Source: a virus
Reading direction: 5' to 3' (one strand)
IMG/VR virus record: IMGVR_UViG_3300046692_000219
Location: 1-50,274 of that record
DNA: 50,274 nt
In this document: positions 38,109 through 45,158 of the stretch, piece after piece
Numbering within the stretch: position 1 is the stretch's first letter
Layout: each line of letters opens with the position of its first letter
Made by a program: the position numbers and the translations under genes
Notes under the pieces: model-generated
What the model was told of the DNA's origin: nothing
Databases searched by the model: none
What the model saw: only the letters and a program-made list of their open reading frames with translations

Positions 38109-38951
38109 ATGGCAAGTGAGGCTGCGAAGGTACTGAGTATCGCGAAGGCCGAGAAGGGATACAAGGAAGGCTTCTCGAACGGCCATTGGAACAACCACGA
38201 GAAGTACGCCGATCAGGTCCCCGGAATGTCGTGGGTGAGTGCGGGCGAGTACCCCTGGTGCGCCCTCTTCGTTTCGTGGGTGGCGCTCAAGGCTGGAGTC
38301 GCTGACCTGTTCCCGCGTTCCGCGTCCTGCGCCTATGGCGTGAACTGGTTCCGACAGAAGGGCCGGTTCTCCGAGTACCCGGCTATCGGCAGTCAGGTCT
38401 TTTTCGGCAAGGACGGTGGGACGCACACCGGGATTTGCGTTGGCTTCGATGCCGACACGATCACGACCGTGGAAGGTAATACGAACACCGATGGTTCGCC
38501 CGAAGGTAACGGGGTGTATGTGCGGACGCGTAAGCGTCGGGACGCGAACACCTACGGGTACGGCCTGCCGCAGTACGCGGAAGGCATCACGACCGCTGAC
38601 CCTGCGCTGAAGGGCAAGGCCGGGTTCCACTACGCCGCGAAGGCGTCGGCTCCGGTGACCAGCTCGACCGCAGCACACGCCAAGCCCAGCACCTCGAAGA
38701 CCAAGACGGTGACGGTGAAGGCGGGTCAGACGCTCGGCCTGATCGCTGCCAGTGCGGGTGTGTCCCTTGCTGCTGTCCTCGGCCTGAACCCTGGGATCAA
38801 GGACGCCAACGTGATCCAGCCGGGCCAGAAGGTGACCGTGCCGGCCTCCACGCCGAAGGCCAGCTCGACGCCGAAGGCGACTACCAAGCCCAAGTCCACT
38901 GACAAGGCGAAGGCGACTGCCAAGGCATCGGCCAAGTCTTCCTGCAAGTGA
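38109..38951 (+). CDS. Endolysin: CHAP domain plus LysM wall-binding domain
   Basis: 280 residues from ATG 38109 (GAGGAG ribosome site). The CHAP domain (about 1-165) carries EYPWCALFVSW (catalytic Cys) and GTHTGICVGF (His). A LysM domain follows at about 198-246 (VTVKAGQTLGLIAASAGVSL ... IQPGQKVTVPA). The end is a Thr/Lys/Ser-rich repeat tail. CHAP cuts peptide bonds or the amide bond in peptidoglycan, and LysM binds its glycan. Release through the nearby holins would lyse the cell. Confidence 0.92.
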   Translation: MASEAAKVLSIAKAEKGYKEGFSNGHWNNHEKYADQVPGMSWVSAGEYPWCALFVSWVALKAGVADLFPRSASCAYGVNWFRQKGRFSEYPAIGSQVFFGKDGGTHTGICVGFDADTITTVEGNTNTDGSPEGNGVYVRTRKRRDANTYGYGLPQYAEGITTADPALKGKAGFHYAAKASAPVTSSTAAHAKPSTSKTKTVTVKAGQTLGLIAASAGVSLAAVLGLNPGIKDANVIQPGQKVTVPASTPKASSTPKATTKPKSTDKAKATAKASAKSSCK

Positions 38952-38974
38952 CCCTTTCCTGACTGGAGTTGCGA

Positions 38975-39274
38975 ATGAATGAATTCATCTCGAAGCACGC
39001 TGTCCGCATCGTCGGTATCGCTGCGGCGGCTGTGCCGCTGGCCGCGTTCCTCTTCCCTGACATCCCGTGGGAGGGCCTTGTGGCCACTGCCGCGGCTCTG
39101 TTCGGTGTGAGTGAGGTTGCCCAGCGACACGAGAACACCAAGACTGCTGCCGCGCTGGCCGCGCCGTCCCCCTGGGACCGTGCTGCGGCTGCGCAGAGGG
39201 CCCTTGAGGCCATCGCAGCGGAGAAGACGGCCGACGCGCCGGCCGACCAGGCGAGTACGCCTGCCCAGTACTGA
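38975..39274 (+). CDS. Holin
   Basis: 99 residues from ATG 38975 (GGAG 6 bases upstream; an earlier in-frame TTG is less likely). Two hydrophobic spans (VGIAAAAVPLAAFLFP and EGLVATAAALFGVSEVA) precede a charged Ala-rich cytoplasmic tail. Position directly after the endolysin and two-span topology support a holin that permeabilises the membrane. Last gene of the late operon, followed by a strong terminator. Confidence 0.78.
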   Translation: MNEFISKHAVRIVGIAAAAVPLAAFLFPDIPWEGLVATAAALFGVSEVAQRHENTKTAAALAAPSPWDRAAAAQRALEAIAAEKTADAPADQASTPAQY

Positions 39275-39312
39275 GGCGGAGGGGTCCGCTTCGGAGTGAG
39301 AGAATGAAATAA

Positions 39313-39332
39313 TGTCCATGTCAAAGTGGACA
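39313..39332. repeat. Inverted repeat upstream of terminator
   Basis: TGTCCA-TGTCAAAG-TGGACA, a 6-bp palindrome between the holin stop and the terminator. Possible operator or part of an extended hairpin. Confidence 0.4.
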
Positions 39333-39335
39333 AAT

Positions 39336-39373
39336 AAAAAAGGCCCACCCCCGTTTTGGGGGTGGGCCTTTTT
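39336..39373. terminator. Strong bidirectional terminator at the late/right-arm boundary
   Basis: A 16-bp stem AAAAAGGCCCACCCCC / GGGGGTGGGCCTTTTT with a short loop, giving T-runs on both strands. It ends the rightward late operon and the leftward right arm. Confidence 0.95.
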
Positions 39374-39389
39374 CTCGTTCTCTCGCAGG

Positions 39390-39665
39390 TCAGTCCTTGC
39401 CGACGTTGCGAGCGTCGCCGTCGAGGTCAACGGCATTGGAGCAGCCGTCCGGGTCTTCCGGGTGGTTGTCCGCACACCACTTCTCGACCGCGTTCATGCA
39501 GTCCACCATTGAGTTGCGCGTCATGGTGTCGAAGTGGTGAGCGCAGGAAGGCGGCCCGTCGCTGCTGTTGAACCTGACGACGCCAATGACACCCAGGACG
39601 ACGAAGACGCAGACGAAGAAGATCGTCAAGCGCTTCCGGCCGTACCGCTCGGTGATCGTTTGCAT
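39390..39665 (-). CDS. Membrane-anchored Cys-rich extracytoplasmic protein
   Basis: 91 residues. A basic head (RYGRKR) and a single N-terminal span (IFFVCVFVVLGVIGVV) are followed by an acidic outside domain with four cysteines (SCAHHF, VDCMNAVEKWCADNHP, GCSNAV), enough for two disulfides. A possible -10 TATGAT lies upstream near 39700 without a good -35. It may be expressed in the lysogen; surface-located products of this kind can act in exclusion, which is conjecture. Confidence 0.7.
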   Translation of the reverse strand: MQTITERYGRKRLTIFFVCVFVVLGVIGVVRFNSSDGPPSCAHHFDTMTRNSMVDCMNAVEKWCADNHPEDPDGCSNAVDLDGDARNVGKD

Positions 39666-39729
39666 TTAGATGTACCCCCCACAGGTCCGTTCGTCGCGTG
39701 ATCATATGTGGTTGATCCCTGAACGAGAA

Positions 39730-39754
39730 GCGGGGGCCGCGTGACGACCCCCGC
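39730..39754 (-). terminator. Terminator after the 39768-40247 gene
   Basis: GCGGGGG (39730-39736) and CCCCCGC (39748-39754) form a stable stem with an 11-base loop, without a strong T-run on the minus strand. Confidence 0.55.
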
Positions 39755-39767
39755 CCTGACCTGCGTG

Positions 39768-40247
39768 TTAGAACTTGCCGTTGGACAGGGTCTCGGCGTC
39801 CTTGTCGTACACGGTCACCAAGCCGTTGTCGCTCGACTTGCCCCGGCTCTTCTGCCAGTCAGCGAAGGCGGAAGCGATCAGCTTGCCGTCGTTGCCGTGC
39901 GGGCCGAACATCCCGCCCGAGTAGTCGGTGTAGACATCGGCCGTGTCCAGGATGTTGGTGATGTTGTCCCCGCCCTGGACCTTCGTGACGTGCTTGACCG
40001 CAGCAGCCTCGTTCGGAAGGCCGTGCTTGGTCACGTAGTCGATGAACTGCTTCTCGACCGACTTCGGGGCCGCCTTCGGCTTGGCCTTGTGGGTGGCCTT
40101 CGGCTTGTCGGCCGTCTTCGGCTTGGCCGACTGGACCACCGCGGGCTTGTCCGCCTTCGGCTTGGAGGAGTCGTCGTTACCGCCCGCAACAGCGCCGATA
40201 ACGACCAGGGCGACGATGCCGCCAGCGATCCACTTGCCCTTGCTCAT
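39768..40247 (-). CDS. Signal-anchored Lys/Pro-rich exported protein
   Basis: 159 residues from ATG 40247. MSKGKWIAGGIVALVVIGAV is a signal anchor. Then comes a Lys/Ala/Pro linker (about 30-75, SKPKADKPAVVQSAKPKTAD) like a wall-spanning segment, and a globular C-terminal domain (KQFIDYVTKHGLPNEAAAVK, TADVYTDYSGGMFGPHGNDG). Terminators on both sides make it a one-gene unit, so it may be expressed independently of the lytic programme. An exclusion or host-surface role is possible. Confidence 0.75.
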   Translation of the reverse strand: MSKGKWIAGGIVALVVIGAVAGGNDDSSKPKADKPAVVQSAKPKTADKPKATHKAKPKAAPKSVEKQFIDYVTKHGLPNEAAAVKHVTKVQGGDNITNILDTADVYTDYSGGMFGPHGNDGKLIASAFADWQKSRGKSSDNGLVTVYDKDAETLSNGKF

Positions 40248-40303
40248 GATGTCTCTGTCTCCATACTCGAGTTTTTTTGTTGGTCGGACGCGGGTCCGAC
40301 TTG

Positions 40304-40319
40304 GTGGCGCTCTCGCCAC
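40304..40319. repeat. Palindrome in leader of the exported-protein gene
   Basis: GTGGCG-CTCT-CGCCAC. A second stem, GTCGGAC / GTCCGAC, lies beside it at about 40283-40300, followed by A-rich sequence on the minus strand. Tandem hairpins in a 5' leader could be regulatory. Confidence 0.5.
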
Positions 40320-40340
40320 TCGGCCTCCTTTCGGGCATGG

Positions 40341-40373
40341 CAAAGGCCCCCGGCCGGCGTGCGTCCGGGGGCC
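40341..40373 (-). terminator. Terminator before the exported-protein gene
   Basis: GGCCCCCGG (40345-40353) and CCGGGGGCC (40365-40373); on the minus strand the stem is followed by TTTG. It ends the 40390-43665 transcription unit. Confidence 0.75.
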
Positions 40374-40389
40374 CGTATTCAGTGCGAGG

Positions 40390-40476
40390 TCAGTCCTTCC
40401 AGACCCCGTCTCGCCACTTCATAGCCAGAGACGAGTAACGCCCCTGCACGAGTCGTGAGGGGCGCTTCTGGGGCAT
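40390..40476 (-). CDS. 28-residue basic peptide (doubtful)
   Basis: A frame from ATG 40476 coding a basic, Trp-containing peptide (SRLVQGRYSSLAMKWRDG). It has no purine-rich ribosome site, but it fills the space between the preceding gene and a terminator. It could be chance. Confidence 0.3.
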   Translation of the reverse strand: MPQKRPSRLVQGRYSSLAMKWRDGVWKD

Positions 40477-40493
40477 GAGGAGAGGAGACAAGG

Positions 40494-41951
40494 TCACGCC
40501 CCGACCGGGCGGAACATGGTGTAGTCGGCGCTCAGCCAACCGATCACACGGCGTCGTGCGTTGTCCCACACCTTGAATCCCCCCGTCTCGTCCCTCTCCC
40601 CGAGCCACCCTTCGAAGAGCACGCCAGACCGGATCGGCTTCCGGGGCGCGATGTACTCCTCTTCCTCCTGGTCGTCGTCCACCAGGCCCTCATTCCGCAG
40701 CTCGGGCGCAACCGAGTAGTCGGGCCGTCCGTCGGCCAGCTCGACCAGCGGCGGCATGGCCGCCACCTCTTCCTCAGTGGCACGGACCGCCCAGATTTTC
40801 GACGCGCTGTGCACCTCGTCAACGATCTCGTTCGTGTCGACGTCGACCAGCTTGTTGATCCCGTTCCGGGCCTCATGCCACCGGACACGGACCATGCGAG
40901 CGTCCTTGGACGGCTTGCGCTTCGCGGGGCCGCCGTAGAGGAAGTAGACGGGGGTGTTTCCCCAGTTCACGAAGTCCATCATCTTGTGCTTCTGCCACTC
41001 GACAGCGGGCTTCTCGTCCTGGTCCTGGTGCTCGTTGTCCTCGACCCGAGAGGGGCCGTGTCCGAGCGTCTTGGGCCTCTCTGCCGCTGCGTTCTCGTAG
41101 TGGTCAGCAGGCATCGGGGCCCACCAGATACGCGACTGAAGGCGCATGGTGTCCACCAGCTCGTTCGTCTCCAGGTCGGTCAGCGCGTACGCTCCGCTCT
41201 CCGTGTAACCGATCCGGACCTTCCGAGCCTGGCGCGGGCCGGTGCTGTTCTTCCCGCCCTTGCCCCCGTACACGAACACGGCCGAAGACACCGCGTTCCG
41301 CACCTCGGTTTCCTGCCACTCGATCCCGTTCGGGTCGCTGGTCAGCAGCTCGACCGATCCCGAGTCCGCGAACATCGTGACCCAGGTCGACCGGTCGGCC
41401 GGGTCCGTCCCCTTCTCGCCGACGAACACCCGCCACCCCTTTGTAGAGGTGCCGTTGCGCTGGGCCTTGACCTCCTTCGCCCCCCACAGCAGGAAGCCGA
41501 CTCGGGTCACCGCGTGCCCTCGGGTGTCGTATCCGGAGGCGGTCACGTAGTCGCCAAACGAGACGCCGGCCACCATGTCCTTGAGGTCATTCGCCATGTC
41601 TTCCTCTTCCCAATTGATAGAGCGGGCCCGGCCAACGTCCTGGTTGTCCATGAGGATTCGCAGGCTCGGGATTTCAAGTCGTTGGGTGCATGCGTCGCAG
41701 TCGCAGGCATGTCCTACGCACTGCGCACAGTCGATTACGTCGCACAAGCGGTCCGGCCCGTACCCGTCTCCTCGGTTGTAGGAGAAGGGGTAAAGGACGT
41801 GCTCTCGCTCGTACCGGTGGCCGTGCGCCACCGGGAACCCAGGGCACGAGGCAACAGAAAGCCGGGCCGACTCCTTCGTCAGGAATGCGGCCCGGCAAGC
41901 GGTGCACTGCAAGCGCCCCTCGGGGTGCGCTCTCAGGTTGTGATCACTCAA
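40494..41951 (-). CDS. Large right-arm protein with Cys-rich N-terminus, unknown function
   Basis: About 485 residues if started at TTG 41951, which overlaps the preceding gene by 8 bases. The first 118 residues contain several metal-ligand groups (LQCTACRAAF, CDVIDCAQCVGHACDCDACT). A second possible start, ATG 41597 with AGGAAG, would give a 367-residue form without this part. The main body has two similar halves, each with WxxxxNxx(L/I)xDxxTNExVD-type segments (ALTDLETNELVDTM and KLVDVDTNEIVDEV), suggesting an internal duplication. No known family. Confidence 0.65.
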   Translation of the reverse strand: MSDHNLRAHPEGRLQCTACRAAFLTKESARLSVASCPGFPVAHGHRYEREHVLYPFSYNRGDGYGPDRLCDVIDCAQCVGHACDCDACTQRLEIPSLRILMDNQDVGRARSINWEEEDMANDLKDMVAGVSFGDYVTASGYDTRGHAVTRVGFLLWGAKEVKAQRNGTSTKGWRVFVGEKGTDPADRSTWVTMFADSGSVELLTSDPNGIEWQETEVRNAVSSAVFVYGGKGGKNSTGPRQARKVRIGYTESGAYALTDLETNELVDTMRLQSRIWWAPMPADHYENAAAERPKTLGHGPSRVEDNEHQDQDEKPAVEWQKHKMMDFVNWGNTPVYFLYGGPAKRKPSKDARMVRVRWHEARNGINKLVDVDTNEIVDEVHSASKIWAVRATEEEVAAMPPLVELADGRPDYSVAPELRNEGLVDDDQEEEEYIAPRKPIRSGVLFEGWLGERDETGGFKVWDNARRRVIGWLSADYTMFRPVGA

Positions 41952-42219
41952 CCCAGACTTCCGTCTCACTCACGATCCGGATACGGCTAGCGTCGCCCCC
42001 GGCCGCCCGTAGGGCAGTAGCCATGACGGCCGGGTGGACTCGAAGCGTCTTGATCGGACCACTGCGGGACCGGGCCTTGCGCCTGGTGGACGCCGCCCGG
42101 CGTTCCTTCCTGGCACGGCGAGCGTCCTTCTCCGCCTGGTCCAGGCGTTCCCACTCTTCAGCGGCTCGCTGGGCAGGAGTGGAGAACTGCTTTGCCCGCT
42201 TGGGCTCGATCATGTGCAC
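41944..42219 (-). CDS. Highly basic helical protein
   Basis: 91 residues from GTG 42219 (or ATG 42213). The middle is a long Arg/Lys/Ala helix (QAEKDARRARKERRAAST, then RRKARSRSGPIK), with a small alpha/beta C-terminus (LRVHPAVMATALRAAGG, IRIVSETEVWVE). It would bind nucleic acid. It lies between the DUF3987 gene and the large Cys-rich gene, and is probably in their operon. Confidence 0.65.
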   Translation of the reverse strand: MHMIEPKRAKQFSTPAQRAAEEWERLDQAEKDARRARKERRAASTRRKARSRSGPIKTLRVHPAVMATALRAAGGDASRIRIVSETEVWVE

Positions 42220-42225
42220 TCAGTC

Positions 42226-43665
42226 CTAGAAGAGGGCGGCCAGTGATTCCTTCAGCGGGTCCACGGTGGGAGCCTTCGCGGGAACGGTGCTCTTCTTCGC
42301 TCCCGCCCTGCTCACCTTCACCGGCTGGTCGGAGGTGCCGACGACCGAAAGGCGAGGCTTAGTATCCGTCTTCCGCTTAGTCGTCTTCTCAACCACTTTA
42401 CGTGCAGTCTTTACGGCCGACCTCGCCTCCGCTTCCGGCTTCGGCTCCACGGGCGTGACCTCCTCCGCCTCGACCTCGACCAGGCGGTAGACCGTGGCGG
42501 GGCGGCCTCGGCCGGCCGTCCTCTCCGTGGTCACTTCCACGTCCGGCATGTCGGCAACCAAAGCCTTGAGGCTCGCAGCTGTAACCCGCGTGCCCAGCGA
42601 CCGCAGGAGAAGCGTCGAGGTGGCCTCGCCGCCGTACATCTCCAGCTTCTCGCGGATCATGTCGGGGACCGTCTTGACTGCCTTCTGCGAAGCGGTCGAC
42701 GCGTCCATAACCAGCTTCTCGACACTGGCCATGGAGTAGGAGACGAAAGCCCAGGCAGCCTCAAGAGCCTTCCGGTTGATCTTCGTCTTCTTCTCGGCGG
42801 CCGTGAATACAGCAGCGACACGCGCCACCTGTTCGGCCGACCGCTCCATGTAGCAGGACAGGTGCTCGGGCATCTCCGCCATGCGGTCCTCGATGATGGC
42901 CCGCAGCTCGTCATAGCGACGCCCCGCGTCGGCCGAGAACGAGATCACCCGCTGCTCTCGCAGTGCCCAGTGATAGGCGTCCGACAGAGCCTTCGTCTCC
43001 CCGATCTTGGCCTTGTGGTTGTACGGGAGCATCTTCGAGCGTTCCACCAGGACGGGAAGGTACCTGTTGAAGCTGCCGCCCAGGGCCTCGGTCGCCGATA
43101 CGTACTTCGCCCACTCACCAGGCGTGATGTGTGCGTGCATACCCAGCAGGGGCCGCGGTACCTCCTGAATCCCCTTCTTGGTGGTGTTCGAGATCGGGGC
43201 CCCGTCCCATGCGGAACGGAGCTGCTGACTGAAGGTGGGGCAGCGGCGCGACCGCTTCAGTACGGACGACCACTCCTCCTCCACGATCAGCGCCCGACCG
43301 TCCTGCCCCATCTCCGAGCGAGGCGAGTCCATCTCCAGCGTGTAAAGCATGTTCACCAGGGACGGCCCGGAGGTGACACCCGCGTATGTACGGGAGTGCA
43401 TGAATCCACCGATAGACGGGGCCAGGATGCGGTCAGCCGTCCGCTTCGCGGTGCCCTTCCGACCAAGCGCACTCTTGCCGACAAGGACCGTCCACAGGAC
43501 GGCCGGCCTGCCCCCTTCCATGATGACTCGGCCATTCAGGGCCGACGAGAACACGGCCAGCGTGGACGCAAGCACGCCTATCGGGTCCGCCTCCGTGTGC
43601 GGCATCGCATTGGTCACGGCCTCCCCGATCGGGCCGTACTTCATGGACTCGAAAGCCTTCGACAT
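42226..43665 (-). CDS. DUF3987-type P-loop ATPase (primase/helicase-associated)
   Basis: 479 residues. Residues about 20-400 resemble DUF3987 proteins: TVLVGKSALGRKGTAKRTAD as a P-loop-like region (about 57-76), ALIVEEEWSSVLKRS as a Walker B-like acid pair, and FNRYLPVLVERSKMLP. It has a winged-helix-like part (LLRSLGTRVTAASLKALVAD) and a basic, disordered C-terminal tail (KKSTVPAKAPT). DUF3987 is usually the helicase half of primase-polymerase helicases; no primase-polymerase gene is beside it. It lies far from the main replication module, which already has a helicase. Confidence 0.75.
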   Translation of the reverse strand: MSKAFESMKYGPIGEAVTNAMPHTEADPIGVLASTLAVFSSALNGRVIMEGGRPAVLWTVLVGKSALGRKGTAKRTADRILAPSIGGFMHSRTYAGVTSGPSLVNMLYTLEMDSPRSEMGQDGRALIVEEEWSSVLKRSRRCPTFSQQLRSAWDGAPISNTTKKGIQEVPRPLLGMHAHITPGEWAKYVSATEALGGSFNRYLPVLVERSKMLPYNHKAKIGETKALSDAYHWALREQRVISFSADAGRRYDELRAIIEDRMAEMPEHLSCYMERSAEQVARVAAVFTAAEKKTKINRKALEAAWAFVSYSMASVEKLVMDASTASQKAVKTVPDMIREKLEMYGGEATSTLLLRSLGTRVTAASLKALVADMPDVEVTTERTAGRGRPATVYRLVEVEAEEVTPVEPKPEAEARSAVKTARKVVEKTTKRKTDTKPRLSVVGTSDQPVKVSRAGAKKSTVPAKAPTVDPLKESLAALF

Positions 43666-43681
43666 GTGGGGTATCCCTTCC

Positions 43682-43867
43682 TTACGCGCTCTGCGCAGTC
43701 GTCATTTCAGCGGTGAACAGGGCCTCGAAGTAGGCGCGGAACTTCTCTCCGTGCGTGCCGCACAGGTCGTAGGAATCCCCGGCTACCTCAAGCGTTGTGT
43801 TCGCGTCCTGCTCTTCGCCTTTCTTGGCGCAGGCATCGCAGTGCACGACCGTGACCATCTTTCTCAC
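43682..43867 (-). CDS. Small zinc protein with Lsr2 N-domain-like pattern
   Basis: 61 residues. GTG 43867 is preferred over TTG 43873 because GGGGAGG lies 6 bases upstream. VTVVHCDACAKKGEEQ and YDLCGTHGEKFRAYFEALF give a CxxC...CxxH zinc site on a strand-strand-helix frame like the Lsr2 oligomerisation domain (strand, TTLEVAGDSYDL, helix). It has no DNA-binding half. A separate Lsr2-like DNA-binding protein lies at 44753-45091. The similarity is weak. Confidence 0.6.
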   Translation of the reverse strand: MRKMVTVVHCDACAKKGEEQDANTTLEVAGDSYDLCGTHGEKFRAYFEALFTAEMTTAQSA

Positions 43868-43902
43868 GCTCAACCTCCCCTTGTCCGAGCGTCCATAGCA
43901 AA

Positions 43903-43929
43903 GGCCGGGGCAACGTCAATGCCCCGGCC
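43903..43929 (-). promoter_or_regulatory. Stem-loop with conserved loop, copy A; -35-like TTGACG
   Basis: GGCCGGGGC-AACGTCAAT-GCCCCGGCC. On the minus strand the loop reads TTGACG; 16 bases on is TATGGA (43892-43897). It can serve as terminator for the upstream unit and as promoter for the gene at 43867. Confidence 0.6.
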
Positions 43930-43946
43930 CTCACTAAAGGCTCTCG

Positions 43947-44129
43947 CTACCAACCGTTCTGCGGATGAATGGCCAGCCGACCAGACGGAACCGTGACCAC
44001 CTGATTCCGTCCGGCCTTCCGGACCTTGTAACGCCCGTCCGGCTTCCGCCTCTTGACGCGTCCGGCCGTCAATACCGTGCCGTCCTCGCGCAGGATGTAG
44101 ACGTAATCGCCTTCCTGGTAGGTGGTCAT
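43947..44129 (-). CDS. 60-residue SH3/KOW-like protein
   Basis: ATG 44129 overlaps the preceding TGA (ATGA). YQEGDYVYILREDGTVLTAG and RVKRRKPDGRYKV give a small barrel of alternating strands, like KOW/Tudor-type nucleic-acid-binding folds; basic throughout. Third such barrel in the window. Function unknown. Confidence 0.65.
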   Translation of the reverse strand: MTTYQEGDYVYILREDGTVLTAGRVKRRKPDGRYKVRKAGRNQVVTVPSGRLAIHPQNGW

Positions 44130-44494
44130 CCGTAGATCACCTCACCGAGCGTCGCCACCTGCATTACCTGATCTGCCGAGTCCGCATCGAAGTCCACGTG
44201 GTCGGGGCCGTCCTTCAGGAAGGCCACGCATTCCTGGTAGGTGTACTGGGACACGTACTTGGAAACTCGACCGTCGGCTATCCGCTGCATGGCACCCAAC
44301 AGGATGTCGTGCGACGCGACCATTTCGAGCGGCGGCCCGTCCTTGTACGGGTCCTCGACGGGGACAATGACACTCCAGTAGTCGGGAGCGTCGCCGCGCT
44401 GGTCCCATTCGGCGCGGACGACTCCCCACCAGGAGTACATGTCGAAAGACGCACCGAAGATGTGGTCGTAGGTGTCCTGCGGAGTGATGTTCAA
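44126..44494 (-). CDS. 122-residue protein of unknown function
   Basis: The start is TTG 44494, 6-7 bases after AGAAAGGCAC, the ribosome-site type shared by many right-arm genes. The product has aromatic-rich N-terminal part (YDHIFGASFDMYSWWGVVRA) and an acidic C-terminus (FDADSADQVMQVATLGE). No family recognised. Confidence 0.65.
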   Translation of the reverse strand: MNITPQDTYDHIFGASFDMYSWWGVVRAEWDQRGDAPDYWSVIVPVEDPYKDGPPLEMVASHDILLGAMQRIADGRVSKYVSQYTYQECVAFLKDGPDHVDFDADSADQVMQVATLGEVIYG

Positions 44495-44513
44495 GGGTGT
44501 GCCTTTCTGTGGT

Positions 44514-44756
44514 TCAGACGAGAACGGGGAGACCGACGACCAGGGCGCGGGCGTCGTTGAACGTGGTCGTCACGGTTCGCACGAACAGTTCCGCGACCGC
44601 AGCCGGGTCGGCGTAGATGTCGGCCGCCGTGTGGCAGTCCTCGTAAAGCTGCCTCAGCACCTCGAAGCGCTCTTCCATGTCATCGATCCAGGCGGCGACC
44701 GCCGCGCGGTCTGCCAGTACCTCGGACTCCTCTGCGTACCGCTTCATAAGGCTCAC
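44514..44756 (-). CDS. 80-residue helical protein of unknown function
   Basis: GTG 44756 is chosen: it overlaps the Lsr2-like gene stop (TGTGA) and lies 4 bases from GGAGG; ATG 44747 is too far. Predicted largely alpha-helical (VLADRAAVAAWIDDMEERF, LYEDCHTAADIYADP), ending hydrophobic. No recognised domain. Confidence 0.65.
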   Translation of the reverse strand: MSLMKRYAEESEVLADRAAVAAWIDDMEERFEVLRQLYEDCHTAADIYADPAAVAELFVRTVTTTFNDARALVVGLPVLV

Positions 44757-45091
44757 AGTTCCTCCCCTATCGCTTCCTGATATGCCGACCAGACACGCGC
44801 CGGTATCCGGCCCCGCGTGCCCACGAAGAATCCGTTCTCGCGGCCCCACTCACGGGCCTTGCGCATGTGTTCTTTCATTCGCCAACGGCGCTCTTGCGCA
44901 GCCTTCGCGCGCTCCCACATCTCCGCCGACTGGCGTTGCCGCTCGGCCTCTTGAGCGTCCCGAGCGTCATCCCTCGGCTTGTACGCGACGTAAAAGCGGA
45001 TCTCAGGCGGAGTCACGGGCCCGGAATCGTCCGCGTCCCGCATTCCCTTGCGGACCATGTAGGCCCGTACGTCTTCGTGGTCGACTTCCAA
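44753..45091 (-). CDS. Lsr2-like DNA-binding domain protein
   Basis: 112 residues from TTG 45091, just after GGAAGGGAG. The C-terminal third (REWGRENGFFVGTRGRIPARVWSAY, split here as two motifs: REWGRENGFFV and RGRIPARVWSAY) matches the Lsr2 DNA-binding domain. Its RGR inserts into the minor groove of AT-rich DNA. The middle is a charged helix (about 42-78). The N-terminus differs from Lsr2. A phage Lsr2-type protein might compete with the host silencer, or compact or shield phage DNA. Confidence 0.75.
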   Translation of the reverse strand: MEVDHEDVRAYMVRKGMRDADDSGPVTPPEIRFYVAYKPRDDARDAQEAERQRQSAEMWERAKAAQERRWRMKEHMRKAREWGRENGFFVGTRGRIPARVWSAYQEAIGEEL

Positions 45092-45118
45092 CCGCTCTCC
45101 CTTCCCAGTGGCCAGCAC

Positions 45119-45148
45119 CACCCCCAAGCCGGCGAGCCCTTGGGGGTG
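45119..45148 (-). terminator. Terminator between small-gene units
   Basis: CACCCCCAAG (45119-45128) and CTTGGGGGTG (45139-45148), a perfect 10-bp stem with a 10-base loop; no long T-run. Confidence 0.65.
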
Positions 45149-45158
45149 ACACAAGCGA

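Noticed and set aside
2901-38990. GAATGAATGAA-type tetranucleotide runs (near 2901, 12588, 18356, 38974)
   Set aside because: Short and explained by stop/start codons and FIH/NSF codons; too few and too simple to claim a repeat family.
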